A stretch of 64,000 nucleotides of DNA from UMGS1663 sp963558185 (GTDB lineage Bacteria; Bacillota; Clostridia; TANB77; CAG-508), in contig CAUWFE010000005.1 of the NCBI GenBank assembly GCA_963558185.1, forward strand, positions 1 through 64,000, given 5' to 3'. Within the stretch, counting starts at the first letter, position 1; each line of letters opens with the position of its first letter. The translations under genes were made by a program, and so were the position numbers. Positions 16,981-26,089 of the stretch are shown here, piece by piece. Below the pieces are notes generated by a model. The model was given only the letters and a program-made list of their open reading frames with translations. It was not told where the DNA came from and did not search any database.

Positions 16981-18702
16981 TTAAAACTTGACAATTTTCA
17001 TTTCTTCAAATCTTTTTGTTTTTTGAGTAGTAGTTTTTATTAAAGGTGTAGTAGAAATTTCAATATTTTTAATGTTTTTATAAGTTGGAGTTTTTTCATT
17101 TACTTTTTTAACTTCTTGTTTTAAAATATCAAAAATTTCTTCCTCTGATTTATTGGCTAATAATTCATTAGTAGAATATATCAATTTACAAGAAAGTTTT
17201 CCATCACGTGCAAGATATACAAAGCTATCGTCAATATATTCAGAATCATTTAATAATAGTTCTATTTCTTGTGGAAATATTTTTTTGCCATTGTTAAGAA
17301 CAATCATATCTTTTAATCTTCCAGTAACAAATAAATATCCATCATTATCTATATAACCTAAATCACCTGTATGAAAATAACCATCAATTAAAACTTCCTC
17401 TGTTTTTTGTGGTTCTTCATAATATCCAAGCATTACATTAGGACCTTTTACAGTAATTTCTCCAACACCATTTTCATCAGGATTTATAATTTTAACATCT
17501 TCATTAAATAGTGGTCTACCAACACTTCCTAATCTAGTATATTTATCACTTTCACATGCTATAACAGGTGAAGTTTCAGTTAAACCATAACCTTGTAACA
17601 TAGATATACCAATACTATTAAAGAATTTTGTTATTTTTGGGTCAGCAGAAGCTGCACCATATACAATAACTCTTAATTTACCACCTAACTGCTCTAAAAT
17701 AGATTTAAATAATTTTCTTCTTACATCTATATGGCAAGCATATAAAACGTTAGAAATTCCCATTAATATTTTTACAGGTATGCTTAAATGTTTTTGCTTA
17801 ATTACTTTATTAATTTGTCTATACATTACTTCTAATACAGCAGGAACGCAAACTAATCCACTTATACCATATTCTACCATGTTTTTCTGAATATGACGTA
17901 AACCATCACAATAGCAAATATTAAATCCAGAAAAATAAGCAAATAAATATGTAGCCGTACATTCAAATGTATGATGAAGAGGTAGAAAAGATAAAACTTT
18001 GTCACCTTCTTTATATTTTATTAATGTAGTCATTGTAGAGGCATTTGAGCATATGTTTTTTTGAGAAAGCATAACAGCTTTTGACATACCAGTGGTTCCA
18101 GAAGTAAACAATAAAATAGACATTTTTTCTGGGTCAACTTTTATGTTATCATATGTAGTATCTCCAGATTCTAAAAGTTTATATCCATCAGATAATAATT
18201 TATTAAAGGACAATATTTCATTATCATTTTCTTCTAAATCCATACAGATAAAATATTTTAGACTAGTAGAGTTATTTTTTGCTATATTTTTAAATATTTT
18301 TAAAAATGTACTATCAAAAATAATTGCTTCTGCTTTACTACGATTCAATAAATTAACAATTTCATTTTCTGGTAATAAATAATCTAAAGGTACAGCAATC
18401 ATATTTCCAGTATTTATAGCCATATAACTTACAGGCCATTGATATTTATTATGACTTATAATAGCTACTTTTTTACCTTCTAAACCTAAATGTAATAGTT
18501 GGCTTGAAAAGGCTTTTACATCTTGAGCATGTTTTGAATATGTAATATTAATATATTCTGGATTTTTTGCACTAGGATCCTTTTTATAAGTAAATGCAAT
18601 CTTATCGTGAAATCTATTAGTAGCACTACTAATTAAATCTCTAAAATTATCTACAAGGATTCCTTCATAAATTCTATTTGATTGTGGAACAAATTCTGAC
18701 AT
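16981..18702 (-). CDS. long-chain acyl-CoA synthetase (AMP-binding), paralog 3
   Basis: Start taken at the ATG at 18702 (573 aa), 8 nt after GGAG; an upstream GTG overlaps the ribosome site. Motifs: 'LLFTSGTTGMSKAVMLSQ', 'MLQGYGLTETSP', 'LFVTGRLKDMIVLNNGKKIF' and 'TTTQKTKR'. It is upstream of paralog 2 on the same strand and could be cotranscribed. Three ligases within 18 kb suggest importance of exogenous fatty acid uptake or lipid remodelling; that is inference. Confidence 0.92.
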   Translation of the reverse strand: MSEFVPQSNRIYEGILVDNFRDLISSATNRFHDKIAFTYKKDPSAKNPEYINITYSKHAQDVKAFSSQLLHLGLEGKKVAIISHNKYQWPVSYMAINTGNMIAVPLDYLLPENEIVNLLNRSKAEAIIFDSTFLKIFKNIAKNNSTSLKYFICMDLEENDNEILSFNKLLSDGYKLLESGDTTYDNIKVDPEKMSILLFTSGTTGMSKAVMLSQKNICSNASTMTTLIKYKEGDKVLSFLPLHHTFECTATYLFAYFSGFNICYCDGLRHIQKNMVEYGISGLVCVPAVLEVMYRQINKVIKQKHLSIPVKILMGISNVLYACHIDVRRKLFKSILEQLGGKLRVIVYGAASADPKITKFFNSIGISMLQGYGLTETSPVIACESDKYTRLGSVGRPLFNEDVKIINPDENGVGEITVKGPNVMLGYYEEPQKTEEVLIDGYFHTGDLGYIDNDGYLFVTGRLKDMIVLNNGKKIFPQEIELLLNDSEYIDDSFVYLARDGKLSCKLIYSTNELLANKSEEEIFDILKQEVKKVNEKTPTYKNIKNIEISTTPLIKTTTQKTKRFEEMKIVKF

Positions 18703-18770
18703 AAATTTCACTCCTTTAAAAAATACTATTGTATATTTTATACAAATTTGTAAAATAAATCAAGAGCAAA

Positions 18771-18799
18771 TTGACGTAGAGCTAAAAAAAATATATAAT
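18771..18799 (+). promoter_or_regulatory. sigma-A promoter of capA-rimO
   Basis: TTGACG at 18771-18776 and TATAAT at 18794-18799, spacer 17 nt, 30 nt before the chosen capA start. Confidence 0.65.
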
Positions 18800-18828
18800 A
18801 ATGTCATAAAAAATAAGTGAGGTATAAA

Positions 18829-20067
18829 ATGGCACGTTCAAGAAGAAATAAAAGAAATAATAAAAGTAAAATAGTAGACTATTTTTCAAAATTTGTAATT
18901 ATATCAATTATAATAATTATTATATGTAGCATTATCCTTTCTGTACGTTATTATTTTGAAACAGTAGAAGTAGCAAACCAGAAAATAAAACTACAAGAAG
19001 AGATAAAAGCTATATATGAAAGGAAAACACCTGAAACAGTAGAAGAGAAAGAAGAAAAAGTAAAAGATACAACTATAAACATATCAATAATAGGTGATAT
19101 TTTGTGTGGAAATGGTATGTTAAATGATGCAAAAAAAGAAGATGGAAGTTATAATTTTGATTCAATGTTAAGTGAAATTAATGAAATAACAAAAACTTCA
19201 GATATTGTAATAGGAACTATGGAAACTAATTTTATACAAGAACATGAATACTCAGGGGTAAACAAGTATAATGCACCAATTGAATTTGCACAAGCAATAA
19301 AAAATAGTGGAGTTGATGTTGTTTCAATTGCTCATAATCATAGTTTAGATTATGGGGTAGAAGGACTAAATACATCAAAACAACAATTAGAAAGTATTGG
19401 AATTGAAACAGTAGGAACACAAAATTATGTAGTGCGCAATATTAAGGGAGTAAAAGTTGCTTTATTAGCATATACATATGGTTTTAGTAATGAAAGCGAT
19501 TTATCCACAGAAGATAAACAGAATGTTAACATATTTTCAAAAGAAAAGTCTGCAAATGATATTAATCAAGCAAAAAAAGAAGCAGATTATATAATGGTAA
19601 TTATGCATTGGGGTGATGTAAATTCAACAAAGAAGAATGAAGAGCAAGAACAAGTAGCAGATTATTTAATAAGTATAGGTGCAAATGCGATTGTAGGTTC
19701 ACACCCTTCAGTGCCACAAGCAATGGAAATGAAGAAAAATGCACAAGGCGAAGATGAATTTGTATCATATTCTTTAGGAAATTATATATCTTCTTTAGCA
19801 TATGAAAATTCAAAGTTACAAGTAATTGTAAATTTACAAATTAGGAAAGAAGCAAAAACAGAAAAAATAGTGTTAGAAAAGGTAACATATACACCTTTAT
19901 ATGTATTAGATAGAGGAACTAAAGCAGAAAATCAATATCAAGTATTAGATATAAAAAAAGAAGCAAAAAAATATTTAGATGGAGAAAAAAATATAGATAA
20001 AAAAACATATGAAAAATTAATGAAATCATTGGAAAAAATAGAAAATATAATAAGGAGTAAACAGTAA
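18829..20067 (+). CDS. CapA-family metallophosphoesterase-like membrane protein
   Basis: Start at the ATG at 18829 (412 aa), 6 nt after GTGAGG; a GTG 12 nt earlier is less likely. A basic N-terminus and one membrane helix (about residues 20-45) anchor an extracytoplasmic PGA_cap domain with 'GDILCGNGM', 'METNF', 'AHNHSLDYG', 'VIMHWG' and 'GSHPSV' supplying metal ligands. Relatives take part in poly-gamma-glutamate capsule synthesis, but no capBC genes are present here, so a cell-envelope hydrolase role is equally possible. rimO starts immediately after its stop. Confidence 0.88.
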   Translation: MARSRRNKRNNKSKIVDYFSKFVIISIIIIIICSIILSVRYYFETVEVANQKIKLQEEIKAIYERKTPETVEEKEEKVKDTTINISIIGDILCGNGMLNDAKKEDGSYNFDSMLSEINEITKTSDIVIGTMETNFIQEHEYSGVNKYNAPIEFAQAIKNSGVDVVSIAHNHSLDYGVEGLNTSKQQLESIGIETVGTQNYVVRNIKGVKVALLAYTYGFSNESDLSTEDKQNVNIFSKEKSANDINQAKKEADYIMVIMHWGDVNSTKKNEEQEQVADYLISIGANAIVGSHPSVPQAMEMKKNAQGEDEFVSYSLGNYISSLAYENSKLQVIVNLQIRKEAKTEKIVLEKVTYTPLYVLDRGTKAENQYQVLDIKKEAKKYLDGEKNIDKKTYEKLMKSLEKIENIIRSKQ

Positions 20068-21375
20068 ATGAAAGTAGGATTTATATCATTAGGTTGTAGT
20101 AAAAATTTAGTAGATACAGAAATGACAATAGGGTTATTTAAAAATCATGGATATGAGATTGTAAATAAGTCAGAAGAGGCTGATATTTTAGTAATTAATA
20201 CATGTGGATTTATAGAATCTGCAAAAGAAGAGGCTATTAATACAATTCTTGAAATGGCAGAATATAAAAATAAAAAATGCAAATATTTAATAGTTATGGG
20301 CTGTTTAGTACAAAGATATAAAGAAGAATTAGAAAAGGCTATTCCAGAAGTAGATTTATGGATAAAATATGATTCATATGAAACTATATGGGAGCAAATA
20401 CAAACAGTACTTGCAAGACCAACTAATAATGATAAATTAAATTTTTTAGATAGGGTAATAACCACAGGTGAAAATTATGCATATTTAAGAATTGCAGAAG
20501 GTTGTAGTAATTTTTGTACATATTGTGCAATACCAAAAATAAGAGGTCCATTTATAAGTAGACCTATAGAAGAAATAATAGAAGAAGCACAAAAATTAGC
20601 AAAAGAAGGATATCATGAATTAATAGTAATTGCACAAGATACTACAAAATATGGTATAGATATTTATGGAAAACCACGTTTAGCAGAACTATTAAGAAAA
20701 ATATCAGAAATTCCAGAAGTACATTGGATACGTTTTTTATATGCATATCCAGAAACTATTACAGAAGAATTAATTAACGAAGTAAAAAATAATGATAAGA
20801 TATGTAAATATTTTGATATTCCAATACAACATATTTCAAATTCTGTATTAAAAAGAATGAACCGTAAAACAAATGGTGAAAGCATTAGAAATATAATTAA
20901 AAATTTAAGAAAAGAAATTCCAGAAGTAGTAATTAGAACTACAGTTATGGTAGGTTTCCCAGGAGAAACTAAGGAAGATTTTAATGAATTATATGATTTT
21001 ATAAAAGAAGCAAAATTTGATAAATTAGGCGCTTTTGCATATTCAAAAGAAGAAGGAACAGCAGCTGAAAAATTAAATGGTCAGATTCACCCAATGACAA
21101 AAAAATCTAGGTATAATAAGATTATGCTATTACAACAAGAAATAGCAAAAGAAAAACTACAAGAGCAAATAGGAAAAAGTTTAGAAGTACTTATAGAAAC
21201 AAAAACCTTTGACGGAAAATATTATGTAGGAAGAAGTTATAGAGATGTTCCTGATATTGATGGATATGTATATGTAAAAATGGTACCACAAGAGTTAGAA
21301 GGAAAATATGTAAAAGTAAAAATAATTGATAGTAAAGAATATGATTTAATAGGAGAAATAAAGGCTACTAGATAA
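20068..21375 (+). CDS. rimO: ribosomal protein S12 methylthiotransferase RimO
   Basis: 435 aa. N-terminal MTTase domain with [4Fe-4S] cysteines in 'SLGCSKNLVDTEM', 'NTCGF' and 'MGCLVQ'. The radical SAM cluster motif is 'CSNFCTYC' (about residue 147), and a C-terminal TRAM domain follows. 'SLGCSKNLVD' is the RimO signature, as opposed to MiaB. It methylthiolates the conserved Asp of S12. The ATG touches the capA stop. The last codons ('ACT AGA TAA') lie inside the left end of a MITE-like element, which therefore supplies the stop. Confidence 0.96.
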   Translation: MKVGFISLGCSKNLVDTEMTIGLFKNHGYEIVNKSEEADILVINTCGFIESAKEEAINTILEMAEYKNKKCKYLIVMGCLVQRYKEELEKAIPEVDLWIKYDSYETIWEQIQTVLARPTNNDKLNFLDRVITTGENYAYLRIAEGCSNFCTYCAIPKIRGPFISRPIEEIIEEAQKLAKEGYHELIVIAQDTTKYGIDIYGKPRLAELLRKISEIPEVHWIRFLYAYPETITEELINEVKNNDKICKYFDIPIQHISNSVLKRMNRKTNGESIRNIIKNLRKEIPEVVIRTTVMVGFPGETKEDFNELYDFIKEAKFDKLGAFAYSKEEGTAAEKLNGQIHPMTKKSRYNKIMLLQQEIAKEKLQEQIGKSLEVLIETKTFDGKYYVGRSYRDVPDIDGYVYVKMVPQELEGKYVKVKIIDSKEYDLIGEIKATR

Positions 21376-21617
21376 TGTTTTTTTAAAATTAATACAAGGA
21401 ATGCCCTGGAATATAAGCTTTTCATTGCATTCCTTAGGTTTATTACGAAATTTAAGAAATTCTAATTTATTTTATGGCACCCTTCCACTAAAAGTGAACT
21501 CTTTCCATAAAATTGCACAGAATTTCTAAAATTTCTCCATAAACATTCGTCATTTCATTCAAAGCTTATATTTCAAGGCATTCTAGCAAAAAAATAATAA
21601 AAAAACATTATCTAGTA
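21366..21617. repeat. complete copy of a palindromic MITE-like element
   Basis: About 252 bp. It opens with TACTAGATAATGTTTTTT and closes with AAAAAACATTATCTAGTA, a terminal inverted repeat. Inside, AATGCC..GGAATATAAGC pairs with GCTTATATTTCAAGGCATT, and an inner pair TTATTTTATGG/CCATAAAATT surrounds the centre. The whole can fold as one nested hairpin. No reading frame. It fills the rimO-feoA gap. Related copies: 10695, 30434, 42352, 56544 and 60766. Confidence 0.85.
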
Positions 21618-21700
21618 ACAAATAAAGTAAAAAAATATAACATATTCTCTTTTGTCGGAATATAATATATTATAGAATAAAACAATGAAAAGAGGAGAAT

Positions 21701-21928
21701 ATGATAACTTTAAATCAAATAAAATTAAATCAAGAGGTAAAAATACATAAAATAGAATGTATTGAAAGTATAAAAAGAAGAATGTTAGACTTAGGAATGA
21801 TAGAAGGAACAACTATCAAACCAGTTTTACAAAGTGCAATAGGAAATTTAGTGGCATATGAAATAAGAGGAACGCTAATTTCTATTAGAAATGAAGATGC
21901 TAAAAAAATTACAATAGAACTTAAGTAG
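21701..21928 (+). CDS. feoA: ferrous iron transport protein A
   Basis: 75 aa SH3-like protein. 'RRMLDLGMIEGTTIKPVL' and 'VAYEIRGTLISIRNEDA' are typical of FeoA, the small cytosolic partner of FeoB. GAGGAG precedes the ATG. A terminator hairpin overlaps its stop, so feoB may need read-through or its own promoter. Confidence 0.95.
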   Translation: MITLNQIKLNQEVKIHKIECIESIKRRMLDLGMIEGTTIKPVLQSAIGNLVAYEIRGTLISIRNEDAKKITIELK

Positions 21929-21952
21929 AAAATATTTAAGTTCTATTTTTTT
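21916..21952 (+). terminator. terminator/attenuator between feoA and feoB
   Basis: AGAACTTAA (21916-21924) pairs with TTAAGTTCT (21936-21944), then a T-rich run. It overlaps the feoA stop. The motif ATAATATATTATA occurs upstream of both feoA (21662-21674) and feoB (21990-22002), hinting at separate promoters or a common site. Confidence 0.75.
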
Positions 21953-22078
21953 GTTATAAAATTTTAGGCACGCTTTTTTTATTACGGCCATAATATATTA
22001 TAAAATAATAAGGTAATAAAGGTTGAAAAAGAATTATATCCAACTTAATTTGTGCCTTGAGGGAGGAATGAGGTAAAT

Positions 22079-24196
22079 ATGGGGTTAACTGCAAAGGCAA
22101 TGGGAACTAAATTATTAAATAAAGAAAAAAATGTAGAATATAATTATAAAGTTGCTATTGCTGGAAATCCAAATGTGGGGAAGTCAACAATATTTAATAA
22201 TTTAACAGGAATGAAACAACATACAGGAAACTGGCCAGGGAAAACAGTAGAAAATGCCACAGGAAGTTGCGATTTTCATAAAAATAAATATTTATTTGTA
22301 GATATTCCAGGTACATATTCTTTAATGTCAAATTCAGAAGAAGAGGAAATTGCAAGAGATTATATATGTTTTACAAAATTAGATGCAACAATAGTAATTG
22401 TTGATGCAACAAGTTTAGAAAGAAGTTTAAATTTAGCTTATCAAATTATTGAAATGACAGATAATGTAATAATATGTGTAAATTTACTAGACGAAGCAAA
22501 GAAAAAAGGTATTAATATTAATTTAAAAAAACTACAAGAGATATTAGGAGTTCCAGTTGTAGGAACAATAGCCAAAAAGAAATCTACATTAAAAAAGTTA
22601 ATGGAAACATTGGAAAAAGTAGTAACATCAAAAGAAAAGAAAAAAGGAAATTTTATTCTATATCCACAGCATATAGAAAATGTAGTGCAAGAAATTAAAG
22701 AAAAAATATCATTTAATGACGAATTGAAAAAAAGATGGGTAGCAATAAAAGTATTAGATGGAGATAGTAAAATATTAAAATCTATTGAAAATAATATACA
22801 AATAAGTATTAGCAAAAATAAGCAACTTGAAGAATACTTGAATGAAAAAAGAAAGATAAAAGAATTAAAAAAAGAAAATGTAAGAGATACAATAATAGGA
22901 ACAATAGTAAAAAAAGCAGAAGACATTTGCAAAGAAGTAGTAAATTTTGAAAAAACAGACTATGATAAAACAAATAGAAAAATAGATAAAATATTAACAT
23001 CTAAAACTTTTGGTATACCATTAATGATATTATTTTTAGGACTAATTTTATGGATTACGATAATAGGAGCTAACTATCCTTCGCAAATGCTATCTGATTT
23101 TTTTGGTTGTATACAAGAAAAATTATATATAATTGCAGATAATATTAATTTCCCCAATTGGTTAGAAAGTATACTAATAGATGGTGTATATAGAACACTT
23201 ACGTGGATTATAGCAGTAATGTTACCTCCTATGGCTATATTTTTTCCATTATTTACACTATTAGAAGATTTAGGGGTGTTACCAAGAATTGCATTTAATT
23301 TAGACAAATGTTTTGAAAAAGTATGTACATCTGGAAAACAGGCACTTACCATGTGCATGGGATTAGGGTGTAATGCAGCAGGTGTAATAGGGTGTAAAAT
23401 CATGGACTCACCTAGAGAAAAAATAATAGGAATGATAACAAATTGTTTTATGCCATGTAATGGAAGATTTCCATTTTTAATTACAGTTTCAACTATATTT
23501 ATTGGTGGATATGTAGCAAATGGATTTAAATCAATAGTGTCAGCGTTAGCAGTTTTATTAGTTATAATATTAGGCATAATATTTACTTTGTTAATATCTA
23601 AAATTTTATCTAAAACAATATTAAAAGGTGCTAATACAAGTTTTATGTTAGAGCTTCCACCATATCGTAAACCACAGATGGGTAAAATCCTAATAAGATC
23701 AATTTTTGATAGAACACTATTTGTGCTAGGTAGAGCAATATTAGTAGCAGCTCCTGCTGGAATTGTAATTTGGATATTTGCTAATATTATGATAGGTGAT
23801 AGTAGTATATTAACAATAGTAGCAAACTTTTTAAATCCTTTTGCTAAACTTATGGGATTAGATGGATATATATTAACGGCATTTATATTAGGATTACCAG
23901 CAAATGAAATTGTTTTACCAATTATTTTAATGAGTTATATGGGAAAGGGAATAATGGTAGATATAGAAAGTACATTTACAATAGGAGAAATTTTAATACA
24001 AAATGGCTGGACTTTATTAACAGCTATAAATGTTATGATATTCACATTATTACATTTTCCATGTAGTACTACTTTATTAACAATAAAAAAAGAAACTGGA
24101 AAATGGAGATGGGCAATATTAGCATTTATAATTCCAACTTTATGTGGAATTATATTATGTATGTTAACAACAGGAATATATAATATAATAATGTAG
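22079..24196 (+). CDS. feoB: ferrous iron transporter FeoB
   Basis: 705 aa. The N-terminal GTPase has G1 'GNPNVGKST', G3 'DIPGTYSL' and G4 'NLLDEA'. A helical GDI domain and two Gate domains in the membrane follow ('GLGCNAAGVIGCK', 'GLPANEIVLPIILMSY'). It imports Fe2+ across the inner membrane. The start follows GGGAGGAATGAGG. The feoA gene is 150 nt upstream. Length and motifs are complete. Confidence 0.97.
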   Translation: MGLTAKAMGTKLLNKEKNVEYNYKVAIAGNPNVGKSTIFNNLTGMKQHTGNWPGKTVENATGSCDFHKNKYLFVDIPGTYSLMSNSEEEEIARDYICFTKLDATIVIVDATSLERSLNLAYQIIEMTDNVIICVNLLDEAKKKGININLKKLQEILGVPVVGTIAKKKSTLKKLMETLEKVVTSKEKKKGNFILYPQHIENVVQEIKEKISFNDELKKRWVAIKVLDGDSKILKSIENNIQISISKNKQLEEYLNEKRKIKELKKENVRDTIIGTIVKKAEDICKEVVNFEKTDYDKTNRKIDKILTSKTFGIPLMILFLGLILWITIIGANYPSQMLSDFFGCIQEKLYIIADNINFPNWLESILIDGVYRTLTWIIAVMLPPMAIFFPLFTLLEDLGVLPRIAFNLDKCFEKVCTSGKQALTMCMGLGCNAAGVIGCKIMDSPREKIIGMITNCFMPCNGRFPFLITVSTIFIGGYVANGFKSIVSALAVLLVIILGIIFTLLISKILSKTILKGANTSFMLELPPYRKPQMGKILIRSIFDRTLFVLGRAILVAAPAGIVIWIFANIMIGDSSILTIVANFLNPFAKLMGLDGYILTAFILGLPANEIVLPIILMSYMGKGIMVDIESTFTIGEILIQNGWTLLTAINVMIFTLLHFPCSTTLLTIKKETGKWRWAILAFIIPTLCGIILCMLTTGIYNIIM

Positions 24197-24247
24197 AAGT
24201 TAAATAATTCTTAAATTTTGAAAATGAAATAAGTAATAATAGAAGAG

Positions 24248-24273
24248 AAGAACAGCATATAAACGCTGTTCTT
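24248..24273. terminator. terminator between feoB and patatin gene
   Basis: AAGAACAGC and GCTGTTCTT surround an 8-nt loop at the convergent 3' ends. Confidence 0.8.
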
Positions 24274-24283
24274 AAATATATAT

Positions 24284-25138
24284 TTAGCTATTTAAATATG
24301 ACTTTAAATCATTTAATAAATTACGAGTATCATTAATGCCGTCTTTATATAAATTTTCTAATTTCTTAGTATCTTTTTCTAATCTTGAAACTTCAACTGG
24401 TTTTTGAGGTCTAATTACGAAAATTGTACCTTCATTTTTTAATTTTTCAATTTTATTTTTTAAACGATTATATCTTCTTGGCATTGTATAAATTTTTTTT
24501 ATTAATTTAGGATATTTTTTATACTTTGTAGCATATATCTTTTTTAAACTGTTAGCAATTTCTGGCTTTTCATAACTTTTGTCCCTTGTAAGAACTACAA
24601 TAATTTTATCAAATTTATTATTTATAGCCCAGTCTATAGGAATAGAAGTACTAACTGCTCCATCTAAGTATGGAATGTCATTAATAAATACCATGTCTGA
24701 AGCAAGTGGCATGCTAGCTGAAGCTTGTACACAAGGAAACATATCAGAAACTTTTCCATTTTCAAAAAATTCACTTTTTCCAGTAATGCAATTAGTAGCA
24801 ACAGCAATAAATCTTTGCTCAGAATTATTAAATTTATCAAAGTCAAAAGGTACTAAATTATGAGAAATTTCTCCGAATAGATAATCAAATCCAATTAAGC
24901 CTTTATTTGATTTTATGGCTTTTGCACCAATATATCTTGGATCATTATGATATTCTAAATTAATTTTGGCAGAGCGTCCTTTTTGCTTAGTAATATAATT
25001 CATACCATTTAAAGCTCCAGCAGATACACCAATTACGCAATCTGCAATGATATTTTCTTCTAATAAAACATCTAATACGCCAGATGTATATACTCCTCTT
25101 AAGGCTCCACCTTCTAGAACTAATGCAATTTTTTTCAA
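24284..25138 (-). CDS. patatin-like phospholipase
   Basis: Start taken at TTG 25138 (284 aa), 9 nt after AAAGGG; a TTG at 25147 touches the ribosome site. The oxyanion motif 'LEGGALRGVY', the nucleophile elbow 'GVSAG' and the dyad aspartate in 'YLDGAVS' are all present, so a Ser-Asp lipid acyl hydrolase is expected. The length matches bacterial YjjU-type patatins. Basic C-terminal third. A monocistronic gene; substrate unknown. Confidence 0.93.
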   Translation of the reverse strand: MKKIALVLEGGALRGVYTSGVLDVLLEENIIADCVIGVSAGALNGMNYITKQKGRSAKINLEYHNDPRYIGAKAIKSNKGLIGFDYLFGEISHNLVPFDFDKFNNSEQRFIAVATNCITGKSEFFENGKVSDMFPCVQASASMPLASDMVFINDIPYLDGAVSTSIPIDWAINNKFDKIIVVLTRDKSYEKPEIANSLKKIYATKYKKYPKLIKKIYTMPRRYNRLKNKIEKLKNEGTIFVIRPQKPVEVSRLEKDTKKLENLYKDGINDTRNLLNDLKSYLNS

Positions 25139-25265
25139 ATTTATCAACCCTTTCTAACTATATGTGAGTTATTCAATAAGAAAAGTGGCTTTGCCACATA
25201 TAAAAAGCTTCGCTAAACATTTCACACAAATTTTATTTCATAAAATTTGGCGGGCGAACAAACAT

Positions 25266-25313
25266 GAGGCATGAAAAGTTATTTAAAATGTGTAAAAATA
25301 TTAATTATGCCTC
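25266..25313. terminator. hairpin GAGGCAT/ATGCCTC
   Basis: 7-bp arms at 25266-25272 and 25307-25313 with a T-rich tail. It lies between the rubrerythrin and patatin genes. The DNA at 25148-25265 contains only a small GTGGC/GCCAC hairpin and no gene. Confidence 0.45.
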
Positions 25314-25356
25314 TTTTGTTTTAACATAATGAAATTAAAATTGTTTTAAGTAAAAA

Positions 25357-25378
25357 AATAAGCGTATAAACGCTTATT
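25357..25378 (-). terminator. terminator of rubrerythrin gene
   Basis: AATAAGCGT/ACGCTTATT with a 4-nt loop, followed on the minus strand by a T-run. Confidence 0.85.
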
Positions 25379-25393
25379 CCATATTAATATATT

Positions 25394-25927
25394 TTAATAA
25401 TTTTCAGCTTTTACTTCAAAGAAAGATTGTGGATGTTTGCAAACTGGACAAATTTTTGGAGCTTCTGTTCCAACTACTATATGTCCACAATTTCTACATT
25501 TCCAAATAACGATACTTCCTTTTTTGAAAACTTCTCCATTTTCTAAGTTTTCTAATAATTTTCTGTATCTTTCTTCATGCTCTTTTTCAATAGCAGCAAT
25601 ACCTCTAAAAGCTGCAGCTATTTCATTAAAACCTTCTTCTTCAGCTTCTTTAGCAAATGTATCATACATATCTGTCCATTCATAATTTTCACCAGCAGCA
25701 GCATCTGCTAAATTTTGTTTTGTATCTCCAATACCATTTAAAAATTTTAAATGTATTTTAGCATGTTCTTTTTCATTTTCAGCTGTTTCTAAGAATAAGT
25801 CAGCAATTTGTTCATATCCTTCTTTTCTTGCAACACTAGCAAAATATGTATATTTATTTCTAGCTTGAGATTCACCAGCAAAAGCTGCTTGTAAATTTGC
25901 TTCAGTTTTTGATCCTTTTAATTCCAT
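25394..25927 (-). CDS. rbr: rubrerythrin
   Basis: 177 aa. The N-terminal ferritin-like four-helix domain supplies the diiron ligands in 'AFAGESQARNKY', 'AENEKEHAK' and 'IAAIEKEHEERY'. The C-terminal rubredoxin-like domain has 'CRNCG' and 'CPVCKH'. The protein reduces hydrogen peroxide in anaerobes using electrons from NADH via rubredoxin-type partners. AGGAGG precedes the ATG. The gene is monocistronic, with a promoter at 25962-25990. Confidence 0.97.
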   Translation of the reverse strand: MELKGSKTEANLQAAFAGESQARNKYTYFASVARKEGYEQIADLFLETAENEKEHAKIHLKFLNGIGDTKQNLADAAAGENYEWTDMYDTFAKEAEEEGFNEIAAAFRGIAAIEKEHEERYRKLLENLENGEVFKKGSIVIWKCRNCGHIVVGTEAPKICPVCKHPQSFFEVKAENY

Positions 25928-25961
25928 AAATTATACCTCCTAAAATATTATTTACGATATA

Positions 25962-25990
25962 TTTATAATATAAAAAAGTAAAAAAGTCAA
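25962..25990 (-). promoter_or_regulatory. promoter of rubrerythrin gene
   Basis: Minus strand TTGACT (25985-25990), 17 nt, TATAAA (25962-25967). A peroxide-responsive operator is expected from family knowledge but I could not identify one. Confidence 0.55.
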
Positions 25991-26089
25991 GTAGAAAAAA
26001 AGATTAGATTTATTTAAAATATCTATTGAAAAATATGTTTAAATTATATAAAATATAGTCGAATAACAAATATGAAGGGAGAATTTTAA

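Noticed and set aside
21929..22078. Riboswitch between feoA and feoB
   Set aside because: Apart from a plain terminator hairpin I see no conserved multi-stem architecture of a known metal riboswitch.
22441..23577. Long minus-strand frames inside feoB
   Set aside because: Antisense shadows of a clearly coding gene: hydrophobic or Ile/Ser-rich translations with no ribosome sites.
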